This document shows positions 26,601 to 35,600 of a stretch of 62,512 nucleotides of DNA, in pieces. Position 1 is the first letter of the stretch, and the number at the start of each line of letters is the position of its first letter. The stretch is from Sperchopsis tessellata. Lineage: Eukaryota; Arthropoda; Insecta; Coleoptera; Hydrophilidae. The notes under the pieces were generated by a model. It was not told the origin of the DNA and made no database searches. It saw only the letters and a program-made list of their open reading frames with translations. The stretch spans positions 1 to 62,512 of the forward strand of contig JAWQRN010000007.1 in NCBI GenBank assembly GCA_033557685.1. The letters run 5' to 3'. The position numbers and the translations under genes were made by a program.

Positions 26601-29600
26601 CAAAGTGTTCAGATCATCTGTCGAAGTATTAGTAAGTTTATTGATATATCAAATGCTTACATTTTTACACAAACTATTACACATACATTATAAACTATTG
26701 ACAATTATGTTATAAAATTGAAAAAAGAATATCAAACAATTAAAGTCATTGATTATATATGCATCAAAAGAATTAAATACTGTTGTGGTGAAAAATCTTT
26801 TTGAAGTAATCTTAAACATAACATAAGGAAGAGACTTACTGCTTCGGGCAGAACATTAACACATTCTTTCAAAAAATAGTTGACACTGTGTGACAGTTTT
26901 TAGAGCAGATAGCTCACCTTATAAAGTTTTCCAACGACAACACCCACATGTTGGGTCCACATGGACTACCAGAAACTTATCAGCGGCCGTGTTATCAGAA
27001 TCAAATTGTCTCAGAGACAGCAACAACTGTTGTGTCTTATCTGAATTCAAGGACAAGCCATTAGTAAGAAACCACGATTCCACCCCAGCAAAAGCAGCAA
27101 TATTATGTGATACACCTTTTTAACACCGTGTTGTCGTTGGCAGACAAGACCGATCTCAAACCAAAATTAGTTGGTAAATCATTTACATAAATGAGAAACA
27201 AAAGGGAACCAAGAATTGATCCTCGAGGGATGCCATATCTAACCCCCAAACAGTCAGACAAACTTCTCCCTATTTCTTAGATAGGAATCCAAAAGTGAGT
27301 AAGAATCCTAACTGTACAATTTCAGTTAAGCTTTCCAATCTAAACCTCATGAGAAATACAATTGAAAGCCTTACTCAAGTCCAAGAACATTCGAAGGCCA
27401 AAATCACCACTCTAAAAGGAGTCTGATACTTCAGTCACAAAATAAAAAATAGCATTTGTTGTCGACACACATTTTCAAAAATCAAACTGTGATCTATCAA
27501 AAAGATTTTCATGCTCAAAGTAGTTCACAATTTATGCTTTCATTAATTTCTCTAGAACTTTTAAGAAGATAGGTAACAGGGGTACAAATAGATAACTAAA
27601 GCCAATTTCAAGGCATCTGGAAAATTATTAGAGAAGAAACAATGGTTAATTATTTTAGTAAAAGGGGCAATATATACATTTACCATATTCTAAACAATAT
27701 CTACAGTCAAACCATATGCATCCTTACTTTTAGAATTTCTCAAGGATCTGACATCTCTCAATTCATTGAAAAATACAGGTAAAAAATAAAATGATACGTT
27801 CTTTGGATATGATATAGAAACAAGACCTTGAAATCATTTGTACTCAAAGTAGAGGAGGGGGACACGCCTGTAGAACTATTCATTCTATTTTTGTTAATTA
27901 ATTGGTATGAAGATTTAGACATATTTGTAGACATAATTATGTATGCAGAATTAGCATTTATTTTTGAAAATCTAATAGTACCACAATACCAAGATCTATA
28001 AGAGTTTGTAAATCCCTCAATTTCTCAGTCGGAGAAATATGGTGACTCTCATCAATAAACTGCAATGCATCCCACTTATCTCTCAGATCGTTGTTGCACA
28101 TCATTAGAAAGCAAAGAATATTTCTTTAAGGGAAAACTAGCCAAGAATGAAACTTCAATCCTTATAAATTCGTCAAAAACAATATTGGAATCAGTTTGGC
28201 CAGAAGACACAAAACCCCAATTAGCAGAGTTGAACATCTCATATATGATACATTTACCTTTTTGCGTTATTGGTCTAACAAAACTCTTTGTTTACCCACT
28301 TCACACATTACCCAAAAAAGGGCTGCATGTTTTATAAGTGGTCAGAAATAGATGCAGAACATGTGACAGCTACATTATCATCAAAATTTGCAAAAACATT
28401 ATCAAGTTGATTGGCAAATCTAGTATTGAAGTGAACATGAGGTCTTAAACTGAAAGTCATTAAAAGGTCATCATTTTATATGTACATATTCACATGATAT
28501 GGTCACAAACGGTAAAATCTCTGTTTCAGTCGCTTTTGTCACTGCATGTTGTCATTTGGTAAACATATATATTGTGCTGGGGTGTATTCAGATGATTCAG
28601 TTATTTACCAAAAGACGCAGCTTCACCCCAGTACATTCTCAAATTTGCACTATTCTCTCATAGTTGTGGTTTGATTTGCCAAATCTCCTTTTACTCTTCT
28701 TAACAAATCATTCAAAATAAATATATGCATTCCAAAATAAATGAAAAATTTTAATTCACCTCTCCTCAATCGGCACAAAAATGTCTCTTAGGATCTCTGC
28801 TAATATCTTCTGTTGGTTATTTTACATCTCTTCCGTGCTACGAGTACACTGATAGAAGACAGCGGGTAGAAAGTAGGCGTATGACGAAACAACCATATAG
28901 TATGCACAATGCATTCAGTTAGCTTTAATAAATTACCGATATCTTAAAAAAAAATCATCTGAAAAGCGTAAATCTGATTGTATAAAAATCAAAAGTTTTT
29001 AAAAATTGTTTTTCATATTAAATCGCATTTTGTTTAATAATAAATTTAGTATTTTTTAATGGTGTAAAATGGATATAATTTTTTTTTTAAACCCATCTTT
29101 ATTTGGTTAAATCTATGTATGTATAAACTTTCGAAAACATATTAATGAATGAAAAGATTCCCTCCACTTACACGGATTCACTTTTATAAGGTTGATTAAA
29201 ATTTCTTTTCATGAGAATACGTCCTTATATTCTATTTTAAATTATTTAAAAATTTTAATCCCCTCTTTTATCCAAAGGGGGCGGATATTGATGGGACTTT
29301 CGTTTGTCTCTTTTCGTAGTCTCTAAGTATGGCAAAAAACATCTAGGGGACATATACAGTGCCAGACAAAATTTAAAGAACCTACAAATATTTTGTTTCC
29401 TATTATTGAAAACTCATGCCTATTTCCAATTACTTATTAGTTTTTAAGATAATAATGATTGAAAAAAATCTTATTTTGTTAAGAATATATTTTTTTTTTA
29501 ACTCCTAGTATTTATTGTAGTCTGTCCGAAAGCAATAAACAAATGTTGTGAATAATTAGTACGAGAGTTAGGAATCTACATTAAGAACCTAACATAAATA

Positions 29601-32600
29601 TAGCAACTTAAGAAGTGCAGAAACATTTTAACTTAAGCCAGATCAACTAACTAGCATTGTTCAAGTCCAGATGTGTCAAGCTCCTTAGGCGGTAGGTTTG
29701 AGTACTGTTGTCATCGGTTCTGGGTGTACTCTGAGGCGCAACAGGTACTTAGAACTCACGCACCTCACTTCTTCGCGCACATGAAGAGATGAGGACTATA
29801 TCAAGATCGTGAATTTTAATTAAGTTTTAAGTGTGTGCTCCATTATACTTTTTTTTCTAGAAGTTTCATTACGAGCTTCCTCATGTCTCGCATTTCGTCA
29901 AGAAGTTTGGAAACCATATTGTCCAGTCTTTCGATTATACTCGATAACTGTTGTTGCGGTTGCTTTTCAGCTTCTTGATTTTCATCATTACTCTCCTACG
30001 TTGTCATAGCGTAGGATATTCCTGGCTTTAGTTAGTGGTTTAAAAAGGTTCGCCCTTAGTGTTCGTGCTAGTCAATACTATTTGTCTTTTGTCGTAGGTG
30101 TGGAAACTTCCTAGCTTGAATTTCCTTATAGACTTTGCAGCCTTTGTAATTCGCAGGGTGCTGTTCTGTTTTGGCTTCTGGCATTCCTTATTGCTATGCC
30201 CTGCTTGACCGCAACGAATGCACCTGGGGCGCCTGCTGCAGAATCCTTTCGTATGCCCATAAGTCATGAATCGAGCACACTGAGGGATATTGCTGGTTGC
30301 TCGAAGTGGTTCAATAATCACCTTAAGAGTTCAAAAGATATTTTATTTTATAAATATCCTTTACATTAGGAGTATTTTTCAAATCTACAAATTGCATGGA
30401 GAGAAGATTCTTTGTGACTTTGCTTATATTTTATCGACGGTAACCAGGTCACACAAATACCTCACTTTTGAAAATCCGTTGTGTTGCAACACATTGTCAG
30501 CAAATTGCTGACTTCGCTAAAAGCAGAATTAGCAAAGGATAGGAAATATTGTGTCGAGACTGGGTCCCAACTAATTGGGAGCACACACAAAACAACAAGT
30601 TACCTCCAATGGTAAACACTGACTTTAAGAATATGAATTTATTTATTGAATCAAGTAATTAGTTCATGTGAGAAATTTTAAGGAAGTGAAATAAAATTCA
30701 CAAAAATTAGCTGAAAACTAAAACAAATAATAATGTTCTGTTAGAAGCATAGCCATTTTGGAGAATGACTTCAGCACATCTGCAAGACATTGATAGAATA
30801 TACAGCAAGACCCCGTGAATCGCTACCCTGATTAATGCTGATTCGATATAAAACATTTTTTTTAACCCTAAAGAAGCCTTAAATATACAATGATTCGATA
30901 TAAAGTAGCTCTACTTGAAGCCTTCATCGCACAATTCAACAACTTGATAAAACAGACAGCAAAATTAAAGAATCAATTATGTAATTTTGGAAGAAATATA
31001 ACATCATGGATACCATTTACAATATGGAACTCGCTTGTAAAGAAGTGACATAAATGTATGAAAGGAGTGCGGAAGAAAGACTAGAAGTAGATGATCAGGA
31101 AATTGAGGAGTTACTACAAGTTTCTGGTGAGAGCCTTACCAACAATGACTTTCAAGAACTGGCAAAATAACAGATTTATGCAGAACTTGAAAATAGTGAT
31201 TCTAAAAACAAAGAACCCAAAGAACTTGTCACAAATTTTCACAGTAAAGGTTTGGTGATGATAACCGAAATCATTCATCAATTTGTAGCGAATGATTTTG
31301 AAAGAAGTTCAAAAGCTAGACGAGGCATTGTAATGTGATTTCTTGCTATGAACAATTGGCTAATGAAGAAAATGAAAATGATGAATATCACTAGAAGACT
31401 TATTCCCAAAAAAATCAAAAATTTCAGATAGAGCCAGAACCCTCAACAGCACAAAAATAAACTTTGTATTTCTGTGTACTATGCATATGTTATGTATATA
31501 ACTAAACAAGTTAATAAAAAATTACTTAAAATTAAAGTAAAAGTTGTTTATTCTTGGTCAAGTGTTTCTCTATCCCTAATTACTATATGTTAAAATGACC
31601 CCACCATTTAATAATGTTTCTTTTGGTAAGCAAAAAACATAACAAAATGCAAGGGTGTAAGCATAGTGTAGAGGCAAAAAGGACGGTAAAAATTAGGTCG
31701 CATAAACTCAAGCACGTCCAGGTGACACTTTGATACCATATATTAATAGAACAGGGTATAAGGATTTCTGGATAACGAGTATACACTCAGGCTCTGAAGA
31801 AAGCCTGGAACAACTTTAAGAGTATAACACTGAGAGCAGCGGAAGGAACACGTGGCAAGAAGAAGAGTGTGGAAGGAAAGAAACGAAGATCTTGGTGAAA
31901 TGAGAATATCATAGAGGAGGATAAGAAAAAGAAGACGATATGGAAAACATACTTAAGGGAAGGAAATGATGAAACTTATGAAAATTGTAAGAGACAGAGG
32001 AGCAGGGTCAAACACCTAGTAGTACAAGCGAAGACCGTGGAAGGGATTAGGAGGGTAACTGGAACAGTTAAGGTAGGAAAGGCAGCAGGACAAGATGAAA
32101 CAACTCTTGAAATGGAGAAATATATGGAGGAGGGGATTGGGTTGTTTGGGGCGGATGTGTTGGGTTGAATGTATCGAAAAGCACCACAGGAATGGTAGAC
32201 TGCAATTATATTGCCTCTGTTTAAGAAGGGAGACAACAGAAAATGTGAAAATTACAGGAGAATATCGCTTATCAGTGTGTTGGGAAAATTTATGAACGTA
32301 TATTAGCGGAGGAACAGAGTGGCTTTTGGTCTGGAAGAGGCACACAAGACTTGGTGTATGTTCTTAAGTAACTACAGGAAAAGATTATAAGGCAGGGTAA
32401 AGAAGCAGTTTTGTGCTTTATCGACCTGGAGAAATCTTTTGATAGAGTTCAATATAGTCTGGAGTGAAAGAGTCAGAGATAGGGATGTTGGAAAAAACCT
32501 AAGAATGGCAATTTATAGTAACTTATAGAACTGCAAAGGAACAGTGAAAGGAGTTTCATGCGGGAAGAGGATTGAGAGAGAGATAGGACCACTTAACCCT

Positions 32601-35600
32601 CTGCTCTTCATCTTATTGAAGGATGAAAGTTCTTAAATGAGAGATGTCACAACTACATGTGGGATATAGTAATTTGAGGAACATAGAAATATCGATGGGA
32701 GCATTTGTAGATGACATTGTTATTTATGCTAAATCGGAAAAGAATTTACAGAGAGTATTAAAATTTGGGATAGAGTTGATGCGAAAGAACATGAAAATAA
32801 ATGTTTTGAAGACGAAAGTGATGATGGTGGAAAAGACAAGGAGAGAATAGAGATTTGAAATAAACAAACAGCGGGTGGAACAAGTACAGACATCTAGATA
32901 TTTGGGTTCGGTAATTGATGGAGCGGGAAAGATGGAAGGTGATGTGAGCAGTAGACTGCACAGTGCGGCGGGTTTGTTTCATTGTCTCAAGAAAAAGTTC
33001 TTGTGCAGAAGAGAAATAAGCAAAGGGACTAAAATGACAGTGTTAAACACCGTGTATGTGCCAGTATTAATGTATTACAGTGAGTCGAGGGTGCTGACAA
33101 AGCAACGCAAGAGTAGGATACAGGCAGTGGAAATGAAATTTTTGAGACAGGTTGAGGGAATAACAAGAAGGGATAGGATAAGGAATGAAGAAATCCGTGA
33201 GAGATTATTAGCAAGAAAGGTACAGGAAAGAATAGAAGAAGGACAGTTTAGAAGATTTGGACATCTGAACGAGAGCAGAATGGCAAAATATTTCTCGAAA
33301 TCTCTTAAAAAATTCATTCTTATTTATGAAAATTTTCAATGCCCTTTTACTTTTAACTTCACTCCACATATGCTCGATCAGATTTAGGTACAGTAACTGA
33401 GATGACCATTTTAAAGTTTAAATATTTTTGCTCTTTAAATATTGTTTTACAATAGAGCTAGTATACTTCGGATCATTATCACGCTAAAAAATCTATCTAT
33501 GTGGCATCTTCTCTTCAGCATATGGCGACACAGTTTTTAAAATGTTCTTGTACATAGCATCTGTCAATGACTTGATATGTTTTAATGGACCCATTCCAAA
33601 GTGTGTAGCCCCAAGTCTGTATGCAACCTCCATGATGCTTCAAAGTTTCCACTGTTTATTAAGCATGAAATTTTTTGTACTTAGGTCGCCGATAAACAAT
33701 ATCCCATCGTTATTGTCCATATTAACTTAAGTTTCGTAGATAAAGAGAACATTATACCATCACTCCGGATCCCAGCCGACATGATTCCTAGCCAATTCAA
33801 CACGTACTCATCCATTTTTCTTCAATATCAGAGGCCTCTTAGCTGATTTTCAGCCAAAAAGGTTCACCTCATTGAGATGCCTTTGATTTGTTCTATGCTT
33901 AAATTTTAAATGCCCAATTGTTGTTGAATCTGAGGGACAGATAATGCTGGATCTTCTTAACTCCTTATGATGATTCTATCAGTGCAAATATCAGTTTTTT
34001 GAGGTCAACCACAAAATTTTGCATTGAATTGTTCCCTCTTGTTCAAATCTGGTAATTAGTCATGAAATAACAGATTTATACACAAATAGGCACAAAATTT
34101 TCCTGGATTCACCTCATCTATAATAGTTGATTAAATTTTCTTTCTGTTGAGTGATAAATGTCTTCTAGCAGTCATTATAAATGCTTACACGACTTTAAAC
34201 ATTTTTATTGTACTAAATGTTTTAACAAAATTTTTAAATTAAAGTAAAAAGTTCAAAAGTTTACACATATTCCTTATATTTTGCCGCACGAATATTATAA
34301 CATAAAATCGAACCATCTGTTTTATTTAATTGTCAGTAATCAAATAGATTATGGTGGTTCCTTAATTTTGTCTAGTACTGTATGTATGTATATATCTCAG
34401 TTGTAAGACTGTATTTTAGTATAATGGATCATTTTTGTTTCCAGGTACAACAAAGATGAAAAAAGATTTAAAGGCAGACAACAAACATTGAATGCTATTA
34501 GGTAACGCTGAAAAAATGTTAATACTGGCAAAAGTGGTATCGAAATCTAACATTTAGTAATATCGAAAAATCGATACCTTGATAGGCTATGATAATTTGA
34601 TATTTTCAATACTGTTAGTATTTCAATGCTTTGATAGCTGTGGTACTATAGCTATTTTGCTGCTCACGATACTTTAACATTTTCAATACTTTGGTACCTT
34701 GGAAACATTTTGATAATTCAATACTTTTGATACTGTGATACTTTTTATTATTTCAATACTTTTATACTTTCGTTACTTTAATGTTAATTTCTGTCAGTTC
34801 TGTTAGTATTTGATCTCAAACTTTAATAACATTAATAAATTTATAACATTGTCAATATCTACATGATGTAAACATATAAATGTAGAACATTAGAATTGCA
34901 CCACATATATCATCAGCAGTTTATTAATATTCTTGATTTTAATGACTATTTGGGTTCGAAACATTTAGGTAATATTACACAATTTAAATTATTTATGTAT
35001 GCTATTAATATTTATTGCTATAAATTATTAGCAATTACTGTCCAAATACATATTCACACACACACACACACCTTCTAAATAGTACATACATAGATTACTG
35101 TGGAAAATTTAGAGTCAACAACAAATGGCAGAACTGTCAAAGTATTATGACAGGTAATGGGCACTTTAATTTACAGCTAAAAATATTGAAGAACTTCGAT
35201 ATACTTTTACTGAGTACCAAAGTACCCAAAACCATGAACTTAAGACATGTTATTACAAGAAATAGGTTTTTTCAACTCATAGTAATATCAAATAGAGGTG
35301 TTAACAAGGCTATGTATTAAATTAATTTTATGTACAATAACATTTAGAATTCTCTACAAACTTAATTTACAAATAGATTCATATGTTCAAAATCAACCAA
35401 AATCGTTTGGAGTATAATTTTTAACTTACTTATCAATTTTTACATATTGTTTCTTATTAAAGATCCTTTTATGATATATACAAAACAATTATGTATTTAA
35501 GCAAATGATATATTAAAGCTAACTTTATGTATGAAATATTGTTTGTCTAATTCAACACTTGATACATTGATATTACGATGATTTCGATACATTCAATACT

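Larger units (their letters stand above)
29357..34380 (-). mobile_element. Tc1-like element apparently split by nested insertions
   Basis: The left end CAGTGCCAGACAAAATTTAA (29357) and the right end, reversed, CAGTACTAGACAAAATTAAG (34380) are inverted and each is flanked by TA. A minus-strand Tc1-type transposase remnant lies against the right end. Tc1 elements are about 1.6 kb, whereas these ends are 5 kb apart. The space in between holds a gag fragment, a Tigger-type remnant and a reverse transcriptase, which I interpret as later insertions. The pairing of the two ends is inference. Confidence 0.55.

Noticed and set aside
30040..30321. A host CCHC zinc-knuckle protein
   Set aside because: The knuckle spacing and surrounding residues match non-LTR ORF1 proteins, one knuckle is broken, and it lies among other mobile-element remnants in an intron.
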